Positions 26,655 through 35,464 of a stretch of DNA of 64,000 nt are shown piece after piece (within the stretch, counting starts at the first letter, position 1; every line of letters starts with the position of its first letter). A program made the translations under genes and the position numbers. The stretch covers positions 85,199 through 149,198 of the forward strand of contig CARFUA010000002.1 of the NCBI GenBank assembly GCA_948976265.1. The letters run 5' to 3'. The notes below the pieces were generated by a model, which saw nothing but the letters and a program-made list of their open reading frames with translations, was not told the DNA's origin and made no database searches. This DNA is from an uncultured Clostridia bacterium (GTDB taxonomy: Bacteria; Bacillota; Clostridia; TANB77; CAG-508).

Positions 26655-27590
26655 TTATCCCAACAATTTTATTTCCACATTATTAGCCTTAAACTTACCT
26701 GTTTCTTTATCTTTTACAAATTCAATAAACGATTTATCTAAGGTTGTTGAATTTTGTTTTAAATCTGTTGTGAAATAAATTTTGACTTTTTCCAACAGCA
26801 AATTATTTGCAACAATTTGCTTTAACGTCTCCACCATATGTTTTTCGTCTTCGCAGACCAAAATCAATTGTGGCATCATTTCAAATCCTGAGTCAAATTG
26901 TACAAAATTCTCATAAAAATCTTTGAACAATCTCATTCTATCAACAAATTTTTCTTCCCAGCCAAGTTCTCTTCTGACCACTTCAAAAAGCAAACTAATT
27001 GATTTTTTCGCTTTTGTGATTTTAACTTCTGCATGCGTTTTAATCGTCTTTCCAGCCATTTTTGCTGTAATTTGTGGCTTTACTTTGTAGGTATCAAAAT
27101 TCTTTGCTTTTCGCATATACGCAATAATTACTTGGTTTCCTGCCAATCTTTTTTTCATCATCGCAACTGGTTTGGTGTTATCGGTTGGTTGCCATTTGCA
27201 TTCTACCTCTTTGGAATTTAGCAAATATTTTCCCATTTTTTCCAAACAATACACACGATAAATTCCTTTTCCTTCTTCTGAAGTAAAGAAATATCTCGTT
27301 AAAATTTTAGATTTTACCATTTGCTCTAATTTTACATTTAGCTTATCTTGCGATTTAATCTCAATCCCTTTATGTTGTAAAATAAAATAAATTTGTCTTG
27401 ATGTCATAAATTCAAATTGATTGACCAAATCTAAAATTTCAAAATGAATGTCACTAATATGACCTAAATTAATTTTGTGAATAATTTGACTTATGGAAAC
27501 ATATCCATCTTTCCCGTCAAATTTTTTGATTTCTCCTTCTCGAATCGCGAATGGAGAAATGGTAGTTTTAATATTTTCATCCTCTACCAT
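26655..27590 (-). CDS. Winged-helix protein, possibly replication-relaxation-like
   Basis: A 311-residue protein. Residues 45-130 look like a winged helix (HFEILDLVNQFEFMTSRQIY then KSKILTRYFF). The C-terminal half has alternating strands and helices including HAEVKITK, LLFEVVRRELGWEEKFVDRM and PQLILVCEDEKH, as in replication-relaxation or nuclease-like folds. The function is not known. GGAGG precedes the start; it lies 15 bases after the S1-domain gene and is probably cotranscribed. Confidence 0.5.
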   Translation of the reverse strand: MVEDENIKTTISPFAIREGEIKKFDGKDGYVSISQIIHKINLGHISDIHFEILDLVNQFEFMTSRQIYFILQHKGIEIKSQDKLNVKLEQMVKSKILTRYFFTSEEGKGIYRVYCLEKMGKYLLNSKEVECKWQPTDNTKPVAMMKKRLAGNQVIIAYMRKAKNFDTYKVKPQITAKMAGKTIKTHAEVKITKAKKSISLLFEVVRRELGWEEKFVDRMRLFKDFYENFVQFDSGFEMMPQLILVCEDEKHMVETLKQIVANNLLLEKVKIYFTTDLKQNSTTLDKSFIEFVKDKETGKFKANNVEIKLLG

Positions 27591-27605
27591 TTAAACACGC
27601 CTCCT

Positions 27606-28411
27606 TTAGACTATTAATAATTTTATTTTCTTTTTATCTTTGATGATTTTTTTAATATAAACTTTTACTTTTTGTCCATATTTAAAACCATCTTTATATT
27701 CTGCGAGTCCAACCAGATTTGGTTTTAACTCGATAAAAAGACCATTTTTGTAGGAATCTGCCTCTTTCACAGTGCCGATCCACAATCATTTTTTCTTGGA
27801 AACCTTGGATATTATCTTCCCAATTGCCGAGCAATTCTTTGTAAGATAATACAATTCTATTATTTTCTGAATCAATTGATTTTATCATAACATTTATTTT
27901 TTGTCCAACAAAAAAACGTTCCTCTGGCGATTTGATACGTGAAATAGAAATATCTTCAATATGTAAAAGTCCTGTAATACCGCCTCCAATATCAATAAAA
28001 GCGCCAAACTTTCGAATATTTTTCACAATTCCGTTTGACAATCATGCCAGCTTCCAATTCATTTTTTGCCCAATTCAAAGCCTCTTTTCCCACTTCTTTG
28101 CGCGATAATATTAAATGATTGTCATCATAAATTTCCTTTACTTTAAATTGCACCAATTGATTCACTTTGTTTTTGCAAATACTTGGTTTCGTCATCCCAA
28201 AATCATCATGACTCATAATATCAATCTCGTTTCTTGGAATAAGTCCTATTATATCTCTACCCAAATAAATTTGCAAGTTACAATTTTCATCGCATTTTTC
28301 CACAAATCCTTGCATAATAGTTCCATTTTGCTTGGCTTGCTGCAATTGCTGTAAAGTTAAATTTTCTTTGGTATCATTCCAACCTTCTGGAATAAATTTC
28401 TGATATTCCAT
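27606..28411 (-). CDS. Three-domain S1 RNA-binding protein, read through two sites (CGGA, CGGC)
   Basis: About 267 residues. Three S1-like OB domains: the first begins GTIMQGFVEK, the second GMIVKGIVKNIRKFGAFIDI (a canonical S1 motif), the third MIVDGTVKEADSYKNGLFIE. The zero frame breaks at AAA CGG AAT and again at GAT CGG CAC; skipping each C restores one continuous protein with glycine at the conserved G of each S1 start and ending KKIKLLIV. It resembles a short RpsA-like protein. GAGGAG precedes the start. Confidence 0.88.
27774..27777 (-). other. CGGC +1 recoding site, S1 gene second site
   Basis: GAT CGG CAC is read GAT-(C)GGC-ACT, giving MIVD-G-TVKEA. The only CGGC among the 18 sites. 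Confidence 0.88.
28030..28033 (-). other. CGGA +1 recoding site, S1 gene first site
   Basis: AAA CGG AAT is read AAA-(C)GGA-ATT, giving MIVK-G-IVKNI. Confidence 0.9.
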
Positions 28412-28481
28412 ATTTTTCTCCTCGTTTGTATTTTTTGATTTTTTCTTAGGTACTCCTGTATGATAAGTATAAAATCTTACC

Positions 28482-29201
28482 CTACATTTTTAATTTTTCA
28501 ACTTCGGTTTGTTTTAAATATCGCCAAGTTCCTAATTTTAAATCTTTAACCTGGATTTCTCCAATTTTGCTTCTATGCAAAGCTATTACTTTTTTTTCTA
28601 TGGCTTCACACATCTTTCGAACTTGCCTATTTTTTCCCTCATGAATTGTAATTTCTAATCTGGTAATATTTTTTTCTTGATCTATTTTTAATATCTTAAC
28701 TTTGGCAGGTCTTGTCCTATAATCTTCAATTTCCACGCCTTTTCTTAATGTTTCGATTTCCTCTTGTTTGACAATTCCAACCACTGTAGCATTATATGTT
28801 TTCGTAATTTCATGCTTAGGATGCGTTACTTGATAGACAAAATCACCATCGTTTGTCAAAATCAAAGCACCCGATGTATACATATCTAAACGTCCAACTG
28901 GAACAATTCTTTGTGGCACTTTTACCAAATCTAGTACACTTTCGCGTTGAAATTGGTCTTTGGCTGTTGTTACAACGCCAATCGGTTTATTTAGTAAAAT
29001 ATAGACAAAATCCTGAGAATGATTTTCTATTTTCTTTCCTTGACAAATAACCTCGTCTATTTCTGGATTAATTTTTGTCCCAAGCTCTGTAACTAGCTTT
29101 CCATTCACTTTAACTTTGCCTTGCAAAATAAGCTCTTCACATTTTCTTCTAGACGCAATTCCTTGATTTGCTAAAAATTTCTGTAGCCTGATTAATTCCA
29201 T
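28482..29201 (-). CDS. RluB/RsuA family pseudouridine synthase
   Basis: A 239-residue rRNA pseudouridine synthase. The N-terminal S4 domain is RLQKFLANQGIASRRKCEEL. The catalytic aspartate is in GRLDMYTSGALILTNDGD. The C-terminal EGKNRQVRKMCEAI is typical. GGAAGGA precedes the start. RluB (23S) is more likely than RsuA (16S) but not certain. Confidence 0.9.
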   Translation of the reverse strand: MELIRLQKFLANQGIASRRKCEELILQGKVKVNGKLVTELGTKINPEIDEVICQGKKIENHSQDFVYILLNKPIGVVTTAKDQFQRESVLDLVKVPQRIVPVGRLDMYTSGALILTNDGDFVYQVTHPKHEITKTYNATVVGIVKQEEIETLRKGVEIEDYRTRPAKVKILKIDQEKNITRLEITIHEGKNRQVRKMCEAIEKKVIALHRSKIGEIQVKDLKLGTWRYLKQTEVEKLKM

Positions 29202-29295
29202 GTTTTTCCTTCCGTTTATGTATTTTATATTTCTACATTTATTACTATATCATATAACTTTTTTTAATTCAACTATTGAATCAATTTTTTAATAA

Positions 29296-29369
29296 AAAAG
29301 AAATAATCCAACGATTATTTCTAAAATACCTCTACCTTTTATTATATCATATTTATGTAAATTTGTCAA
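29296..29369 (-). promoter_or_regulatory. Promoter with immediate terminator-like hairpin before the pseudouridine synthase gene
   Basis: TTGACA (29364-29369), 17 bases, TATAAT (29341-29346). About 12 bases after the expected start lies AGAAATAATC / GATTATTTCT followed by a T-run, so most transcripts might end after some 40 bases unless antiterminated. The hairpin could instead serve the upstream operon. Confidence 0.5.
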
Positions 29370-29389
29370 TTGGCTAAGACCGTTAAACC

Positions 29390-30325
29390 TTACCTAATTC
29401 TGTTATCCTGCGGTTCTTCCTGTAACTCGTTTAAAACCTTCTGAAAATACTCTGGCAAACTTGCTTCTAATTTCATCCTTTTACCAGTTGTTGGATGTGT
29501 AAATTCTAATCTACTACTATGAAGCATTTGCCCAACTACGCCAAATGGATTTTTTCCATTCGAATACACATAATCTCCCACAATCGGATAACCAATTTCG
29601 GCTAAATGAACTCTAATTTGATGTGTTCTTCCTGTTTCAATGACTACTTCCAATAATGTAAAATGTTCAAATTTTTGAATTGCTGTCACATGTGTGACTG
29701 CATTTTTTCCTCGTTTGGATACTGCCATTTTGGTTCGTTCTTTGCTACTGCGCGCAATTGGCATATCAATGGTCGCTTTGTTTTCTTTCATGCGACCACG
29801 CACAAGGGCAAGATACGTTTTTTTCACTTCATGGTTTTTGATTTGTTCACTTAAATGAATATGCGCTTTGTCATTTTTAGCAATAATTAACAAACCAGAA
29901 GTATCTTTATCGATTCGATGTACAATTCCTGGACGAATTTCACCACCAATTCCAGAAAGGCTATCTTTACAATGCGCCATAATCGCATTCACCAAAGTTC
30001 CATTCGGATTTCCATTTCCTGGATGAACCACCAAGCCTTTCTGTTTGTTTACAACCAAAATATCTTCGTCTTCATACACAATAGCAAGTGGAATATTCTC
30101 AGCTTCTAGTTTGATTTCTTTAGGTTCTTCTTCCAAAATTATTATTTCATCTTCTAACACTGTTTTATAGGATGCTTTTACCTTTTTACCATTCACTAAA
30201 ATTTTTTCTTCTTCCAATAATCTCTGAATGGCAACTCTTGATAATTCTTTTTCTTGCATTGCAATTGCCTTATCGATTCTTATCCCAGATAAATCAGCTG
30301 TGATGTTGTATTTTTTAGTTTCCAT
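29390..30325 (-). CDS. rluD: RluD-like 23S rRNA pseudouridine synthase
   Basis: A 311-residue enzyme with an N-terminal S4 domain (IRIDKAIAMQEKELSRVAIQ) and the RluA-family catalytic motif GIVHRIDKDTSGLLIIAK. Ends RTHQIRVHLAEIGYPIVGD and a short tail. It follows wecG-like and lspA genes; the lspA-rluD pairing is common in Firmicutes. Confidence 0.9.
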   Translation of the reverse strand: METKKYNITADLSGIRIDKAIAMQEKELSRVAIQRLLEEEKILVNGKKVKASYKTVLEDEIIILEEEPKEIKLEAENIPLAIVYEDEDILVVNKQKGLVVHPGNGNPNGTLVNAIMAHCKDSLSGIGGEIRPGIVHRIDKDTSGLLIIAKNDKAHIHLSEQIKNHEVKKTYLALVRGRMKENKATIDMPIARSSKERTKMAVSKRGKNAVTHVTAIQKFEHFTLLEVVIETGRTHQIRVHLAEIGYPIVGDYVYSNGKNPFGVVGQMLHSSRLEFTHPTTGKRMKLEASLPEYFQKVLNELQEEPQDNRIR

Positions 30326-30334
30326 TTTTTCTTT

Positions 30335-31090
30335 CTATTCCTTCCATTTTCCTTTTGTCTTATCTTTTGTGAACATGATTTTGATTAAATAGATGGGTAA
30401 TACCATCATTCTTCGAATTCGACTTGGTTGTAAAATTAAGCGCCATAACCATTCAATTCCTAATTTTTGAATCCATTTGGGTGCTCTTTTTAGATTACCT
30501 GCCTCGTAATCAAAGGTTCCACCTTGACCTGCTGCAACATCCACTTTTAATTCATGCTGATGATGCGCAATCCACTTTTCTTGTGCTGGTGCTCCCATTG
30601 CTACAAATAGAACATTGGGCTGTAATTGGTTGATTTGTTGTATCACATCTTCTTCGGAATCCTCTTCAAAAAATCCTTCATGTGAACCAACGACTTTTAA
30701 ATTAGGATATTGCTTTTTCACATTTTGAATCGCTCTTTGAACCGTATCGCCTTTGCCACCTAAAAAATAAAATGTCCACCCTTCTTTTTCGCCTACTTCT
30801 AATACTTTCCTAAAATAAGCTTGACCAGGAATTCTCTGTTTCAATGGCTTCTTTTGGAGCTTTGCTCCAATTTCTACTCCAACACTATCTGGCGTTGCGA
30901 GTTTTGCAGAATTTAAAATGTCAAAAAACTCTTTATCTTTCTGCGCCGTCATAATAAATTCTACATTGGGCGCTACAATTAATTCGCAATTTTTGTGACT
31001 ATTCTCAATCAACTTTTTCGTGATTTGCCCTGCTTCTGTTAGATTAATATTATCAATTTCAACTCCTAATATTTTTACCGTTTCTCGCAA
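30335..31090 (-). CDS. WecG/TagA/CpsF family glycosyltransferase
   Basis: A 251-residue GT26-fold enzyme: TPDSVGVEIGAKLQ, FYFLGGKGDTVQRA, NVLFVAMGAPAQEKWI and GQGGTFDYEAGNLKRAPKWI are family motifs. It would transfer N-acetylmannosamine or a similar sugar to a lipid-linked acceptor in wall polymer synthesis. The start is TTG with AGGGAG upstream, overlapping the end of lspA by 16 bases. Confidence 0.88.
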   Translation of the reverse strand: MRETVKILGVEIDNINLTEAGQITKKLIENSHKNCELIVAPNVEFIMTAQKDKEFFDILNSAKLATPDSVGVEIGAKLQKKPLKQRIPGQAYFRKVLEVGEKEGWTFYFLGGKGDTVQRAIQNVKKQYPNLKVVGSHEGFFEEDSEEDVIQQINQLQPNVLFVAMGAPAQEKWIAHHQHELKVDVAAGQGGTFDYEAGNLKRAPKWIQKLGIEWLWRLILQPSRIRRMMVLPIYLIKIMFTKDKTKGKWKE

Positions 31091-31551
31091 TTTTTTCTCC
31101 CTACCATTTCTCGATTAAATTTTACAAATACCACGATTAAAAAAATCCAGCCTATGAAAATATAACAGTCTGCTAAATTTAATACCGCAAAATTTTTTAC
31201 ATCAATAAAATCTAAAATTCCGCCTCTTGCTATGCGGTCAATTAAATTGCTGAATCCGCCAGCTAAAATAAGTCCAATGGCAATGGCTGTTTTCGTGTCC
31301 ATTCTCTCTTTTTGGTTGCGTACAAAATTTAGAATAAGTAGCAAAATCAACAATGTTAATACAATATTTTTCGTATTTCCACTATTAAACCCAAATGCCA
31401 TTCCTGTATTTTCAATCAATGTTATTCCTATGATGTTCCCTTCGATTGGCTTTTCATAATTGGTTTTGATTAAAATTTTAACCAACTGATCCACTAAAAT
31501 CAGAATGACTGTAATGATTACAATCAAACGAACAATTTTATTATTTTTCAT
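31075..31551 (-). CDS. lspA: Lipoprotein signal peptidase
   Basis: About 158 residues with four membrane helices. Start MKNNKIVRL follows AAAGGAAAAAG and overlaps the upstream gene. Catalytic aspartates are in GGFSNLIDRIARGG and LDFIDVK. It processes lipoproteins such as the cyclophilin at 20 kb. The last sense codon is CGG (..AAA CGG TAA); under +1 reading the protein would instead end KGKNIRS, a six-residue difference with no functional evidence either way. Confidence 0.92.
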   Translation of the reverse strand: MKNNKIVRLIVIITVILILVDQLVKILIKTNYEKPIEGNIIGITLIENTGMAFGFNSGNTKNIVLTLLILLLILNFVRNQKERMDTKTAIAIGLILAGGFSNLIDRIARGGILDFIDVKNFAVLNLADCYIFIGWIFLIVVFVKFNREMVGRKNCEKR

Positions 31552-33200
31552 TCTTTTTCCTTTCAAATATTGAAAAATGGTCATCTTCATAAATACGTTT
31601 ATAAGATTTGTCTTCTTTCATTAACATAACAAGCTTTGAGTTAGCATAAGCAATCACATGGGTTACATCATATTCATCAAATTTTTTATCATAATCAACT
31701 GCAATAGAAGCAATATCCAAAGCATCTGTGAAAATATCTTCTCCACCGTTAAATTCTGGGGCATATAAATCACATCTAGAATCAATAAATACGGGGATTC
31801 CTCTGAATAATAAATAACTTCCATAATTATATTCATTGTAGATTCGCATGTTGTTTACATCCAAATTTTTTAGCATCCAATCGGCTGCTTTGACTGGATA
31901 AGTCGCTTCACTAATATAGGGTTCCTGTCTTTGCTGCATCTTCTTCATTTCATGGACTGTATGAAATGAAAATGCTACTACAATCAGCAAAGCACCTATT
32001 GCCGAAACAGCAAAATGAAATAATTTTTGGCATGTTTTTTTATCATATTTTTCCACCATTGCCGAAATCAATTTTGCCAAGATAGGACTGCAAAATATTG
32101 CAAACATAGAAATCTGCCTTCTTGACATTAAAGATAACGTAACCAATCCACCTAACATGAATAAATCGGATAATTTTATTTTCGTATCAGTAAAAACCAA
32201 AATCGCCAGAAATACGCATAAAGCGGTTAAAAATTCTTTGCTGTCAATTAAGGTAACTGGTAAATGTTCGTTGATGGATTTGGTTGTATTTCCACGGTAA
32301 ATATCATACGTATACGTGTAAGCACCTTTTCCCGTTGGATTGATGAAACCTGTAAACGCTGTAATAATCACGATTAAAATCAGCCATTTCGCAAAAGGAT
32401 TTTTTTCCATTTTAATTTTATAGGGATTGGCTCTTCTACGTTTTCGTTTGTCTTTATTTTCTTGGATAATTAAAGGTATTTTTCTTAATTTATTATCGCA
32501 ATTTTCTTTAAATTTTTGTTTGGTTGGAAGTTTTTTGGCAATTTTTAAACCCCAGCCAATCATTCGATAATCTAAATCCCAATCCAATATTGTTATCCAC
32601 AAATATTCCGCAATATAGGGTAAAAACAAAACAAAGTAAAACGGAAAAACTGCACAATGTAAATTGGCAATCAAAATTGGAATAAGCAATAATGGAATTA
32701 CATATCGTTTTTTGTGAGTTTGCAAAAATTTTTCAATAAAATATACTGTCAGCGAGAATAAAATAAATGTGACAATCTGTGCTCTCGCTGCCAAATATGG
32801 CTTTAACAAATACATTGTTAATATGGTAATAACAAAAGATACCACTTTATTTTTTGAAAACTGACTACTCGATAAATAAATTGTTCCTCCCAAAATCGCT
32901 GTAAAAACTATCGTTGAAATATAAATTCCGTGCTTGTTCTCCTAAACCATAAATCCCATACATCATAAAATCGTACAACCAGTGTGGATATGTATAAGGC
33001 AATTCGTGCCAAGAAAAGGTGTCTTGAGTTAAATTTGAAATTCCATTCTGACTAATATATTCTCCTATTTTTATGGTATAAAATGTATCATTTTGCAGTG
33101 ATTTTGGAGCAATGGCGATAGCAAACAACACAATACTCAAAAATACAACTATATTAAACACTCTATTTTGTGCCTTTTCTGAACAAAAAAACTTTTTCAT
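31541..33200 (-). CDS. Polytopic membrane protein, GT-C-like, read through one CGGA site
   Basis: About 552 residues. An N-terminal helix and luminal loop (THE pattern QDTFSWHELPYTYPHWLYD) are followed by many helices, a basic cytoplasmic loop (DKRKRRRANPYKIK), further helices, and an extracellular end with YNEYNYGSYLLFRGIPVFID. It resembles uncharacterised GT-C-type membrane glycosyltransferases. The zero frame breaks at GCA CGG AAT; skipping the C joins GLGEQAGIYISTIVFTAILG in the first helices. It overlaps lspA by 11 bases. Confidence 0.75.
32927..32930 (-). other. CGGA +1 recoding site in the GT-C-like gene
   Basis: GCA CGG AAT is read GCA-(C)GGA-ATT, giving EQA-G-IYIST and continuing a membrane helix. 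Confidence 0.82.
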
Positions 33201-33336
33201 TGACTACTCCTCAATTTATTTTTTTGATTATATCATATCCATTTTAAAAAGTCTATCCTTTGTAAGCCAATTCTATTAATTCTAATCATACAAAAAATAG
33301 AAAAAAGAGGAAAATTAAATTTTCCTCAAACTTCTC

Positions 33337-33440
33337 TACTCTTTTACTGTAAAATCTCCTGTATATTTGGCTTTCTTGTAAATTGCCAAATTGTCCATAT
33401 AACCTTTAAACGCCGTATTATGCCAAGAACTATTTCCTCC
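33337..33440 (-). pseudogene. C-terminal remnant of a LamG/concanavalin-like protein
   Basis: GGNSSWHNTAFKGYMDNLAI then YKKAKYTGDFTVKE and a stop resembles the end of a LamG-type domain. The preceding codons continue in another frame (..ENLTNSGL) because of an apparent one-base deletion not at a CGG. No start. The 33201-33590 gap otherwise holds only a terminator. Confidence 0.5.
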
Positions 33441-33510
33441 AAGCCTGAATTAGTTAAATTTTCCACTAGGTTACCAGCATACAATTCCCCTTTTCCTTTT
33501 CATATCAAAA

Positions 33511-33546
33511 ACCAGATTTATAAAAATATTTTTGTAAATCTGGTTC
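33511..33546. terminator. Terminator
   Basis: AACCAGATTTA / TAAATCTGGTT stem downstream of the 33.6 kb gene. Confidence 0.65.
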
Positions 33547-33591
33547 GTCTATCTGTTTCTATCCTTCAAACAATATATTCGCTTACTTAGT

Positions 33592-34137
33592 TTAATGTTT
33601 CTTGAATATTCCTGAAAAAAAAGATTTTAGTTTTTGAAAAAAAGAAGTTTTAGCTGGAACCGATTCTGCTAATTCTTCTGGAACAAATTCCTTTCGAAAA
33701 TCTGTATAATCTTGTATATCTGGATTGGTATCCGTGTATTTAGTATACGCTCTTACCATTTCATCTTCTGTTATTTCTATTGGAGTAACCTTTTTTTCAA
33801 ATAAGTTATCTGCACTAAATTGCTCTTTTAATTTGGCTTCCAATCTTTCTTGATTTTCTTTCATTTTTTCCAATAATTCTGCTTTTCTTTCCTGATTTTC
33901 ACACCAATATTTGATATGTAACAAAGCAATAATTTCCAAAGTATATTTAGTCAACCCCTGATTTTGCAATGGCTGATATGGATTAATGCGAACTTCGTGA
34001 TTTGGATCTTTCATCGTTTCAAAAAAATCCAATAAATTCTGTGGCACCTTCGAACGATACCTTTCATTGACATGTTTGATAATATAATCAACTTCAGCAT
34101 AAGCTTTTAAGTCTTCTTTTGTAATTACTACACTCAT
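33592..34137 (-). CDS. Hypothetical charged coiled-coil protein
   Basis: A 181-residue protein beginning MSVVITKEDLKAYAEVDYII. A helical N-terminal domain (..VPQNLLDFFETMKDPNHEV) is typical of a clostridial family of unknown function; a coiled coil follows near residues 85-110 and the end is basic (FFQKLKSFFSGIFKKH). GGAGG precedes the start. No in-frame CGG. Confidence 0.6.
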   Translation of the reverse strand: MSVVITKEDLKAYAEVDYIIKHVNERYRSKVPQNLLDFFETMKDPNHEVRINPYQPLQNQGLTKYTLEIIALLHIKYWCENQERKAELLEKMKENQERLEAKLKEQFSADNLFEKKVTPIEITEDEMVRAYTKYTDTNPDIQDYTDFRKEFVPEELAESVPAKTSFFQKLKSFFSGIFKKH

Positions 34138-34317
34138 TTGGTTCCTCCCTAATTTATAGGATTATAATTGCATTATATAGATAAAGAATGGATTCGTCAA
34201 GAGGCTGACTAAGAAAAATTTTCTATGAACACATTGGAAACAAGTAGGTTATATTGTATGAAAACGTGACATCATTTTTGATTAAAAGTTTCTTTTGAAC
34301 TAGTTCATTTAAGCAAA

Positions 34318-34344
34318 AAAGCTCCCCCTTAACAGGGGGAGTTA
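34318..34344 (-). terminator. Terminator of the NUDIX gene
   Basis: ACTCCCCCT / AGGGGGAG stem followed by a T-run on the minus strand. The rest of 34138-34317 holds no gene. Confidence 0.8.
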
Positions 34345-35073
34345 TCATATTTCTATTTCGCCACGATGATATTTGACGAAAAATCTCTGTAATGCCAGTA
34401 TTAACATTTCTGACATGTCAAATCCAAAGAAATCCTCGCTCCTACCATCTAAATAATCTTCGAACTTTTGCTCTACTCTACTAAGAGAATACCAGTTCGT
34501 CTGAATTGCTTCATTTTCGTCGAGGTTCTGTCCTTTGAATTCTTCTACAATTGCGTAAAAGAGTAAAGAAGTTTCATCCGTATAACTGATATGCTTGTGA
34601 ATTAACGGAGAAACTAATTTATGTAGCTCTTTTACCACATATCCAGTTTCTTCTTTGATTTCTCTTACTGCAGTCTCTTCAAGGGTTTCTCCTTCGTTGG
34701 CCAATCCGCCAACCATTTCCTGAAAAGCACGTGCATATTTTTTTGCACCTACCTCTACACTATATGGAGTCCGCGTTTGTAATAATATACAAATTTGAAC
34801 TTCACCATTATATCTTCTGAGACATAATCCCTCTGCCACAGGAGCAGAGAATGTAATCTTGTTCGTGTAGATTGTGCCTTCTGGCTTCTTCAGTCTAATA
34901 GTTGCCATGTTAAATCTCTTTCCTTCTTGCATATCAGTAACTTCTATTACCTCATGCCCTTTCTCTTGGTACCATTTACTTGCTGAGATTGATTTTACCC
35001 GATATGGGAATTTTGTTTTATTCCATTTACTGTTACTGGTAGTAAAATCAATATATGGAAATTCTTTTTTCAT
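34345..35073 (-). CDS. NUDIX hydrolase
   Basis: A 242-residue protein. The Nudix box reads GGLANEGETLEETAVREIKE followed by ETGYV (Gx5Ex7REUxEExGU). The N-terminal 80 residues and a C-terminal extension are not recognised. The substrate is unknown. It contains two in-frame CGG codons (34999-35001 and 34771-34773) with no frame change, unlike neighbouring core genes; +1 reading at 34773 would stop within a few codons. The tRNA-Gln gene next to it makes acquisition plausible. AAGGAAAAG precedes the start. Confidence 0.8.
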   Translation of the reverse strand: MKKEFPYIDFTTSNSKWNKTKFPYRVKSISASKWYQEKGHEVIEVTDMQEGKRFNMATIRLKKPEGTIYTNKITFSAPVAEGLCLRRYNGEVQICILLQTRTPYSVEVGAKKYARAFQEMVGGLANEGETLEETAVREIKEETGYVVKELHKLVSPLIHKHISYTDETSLLFYAIVEEFKGQNLDENEAIQTNWYSLSRVEQKFEDYLDGRSEDFFGFDMSEMLILALQRFFVKYHRGEIEI

Positions 35074-35295
35074 TATATCACTTTTCCTTTCTAAAAAAAA
35101 TTTTTTTTATAGATGCTACAAAGTATTCTTCTTACTTTATTATAACACAATTTAGAAGTAAAGTCAACATAAAACTATTGAGGGCTTTAAGGCAATTATG
35201 ATAATTAATAAACCATAATATTATTAAGTCTATTTTAGAAAAAGATACAAAAAAAATAAATCTGCAAATGTTCTTACATTTACAGACTAAATTTT

Positions 35296-35370
35296 TGGCT
35301 CGGGTGGTTAGATTCGAACTAACGCATGTCGGAGTCAGAGTCCGATGCCTTACCGCTTGGCGACACCCGA
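35296..35370 (-). tRNA. tRNA-Gln (CTG)
   Basis: Full cloverleaf: acceptor TCGGGTG/CACCCGA, D-arm GCCAAGCGGTAAGGC, anticodon arm TCGGA-CTCTGAC-TCCGA with anticodon CTG, T-arm with TTCGAAT, encoded GCCA end. The flanks 35074-35295 hold no other gene. Confidence 0.92.
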
Positions 35371-35419
35371 ATATTTCACAAATATTTCATCTTATTTCCA
35401 CAGAAAATCCACCATTGTG

Positions 35420-35451
35420 TGCTTAGGTAGATTTTTCCTCCACCTAAGCAT
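35420..35451. terminator. Hairpin between tRNA-Gln and the transketolase gene
   Basis: TGCTTAGGT / ACCTAAGCA stem with a T-run on the plus side; likely transcript end. Confidence 0.5.
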
Positions 35452-35464
35452 TTTTCATAAGTTT

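Noticed and set aside
35296..35370. tRNA-Gln(CTG) as a suppressor or unusual decoder
   Set aside because: The anticodon loop has seven bases and normal arms; it is an ordinary Gln tRNA and cannot read CGGN.
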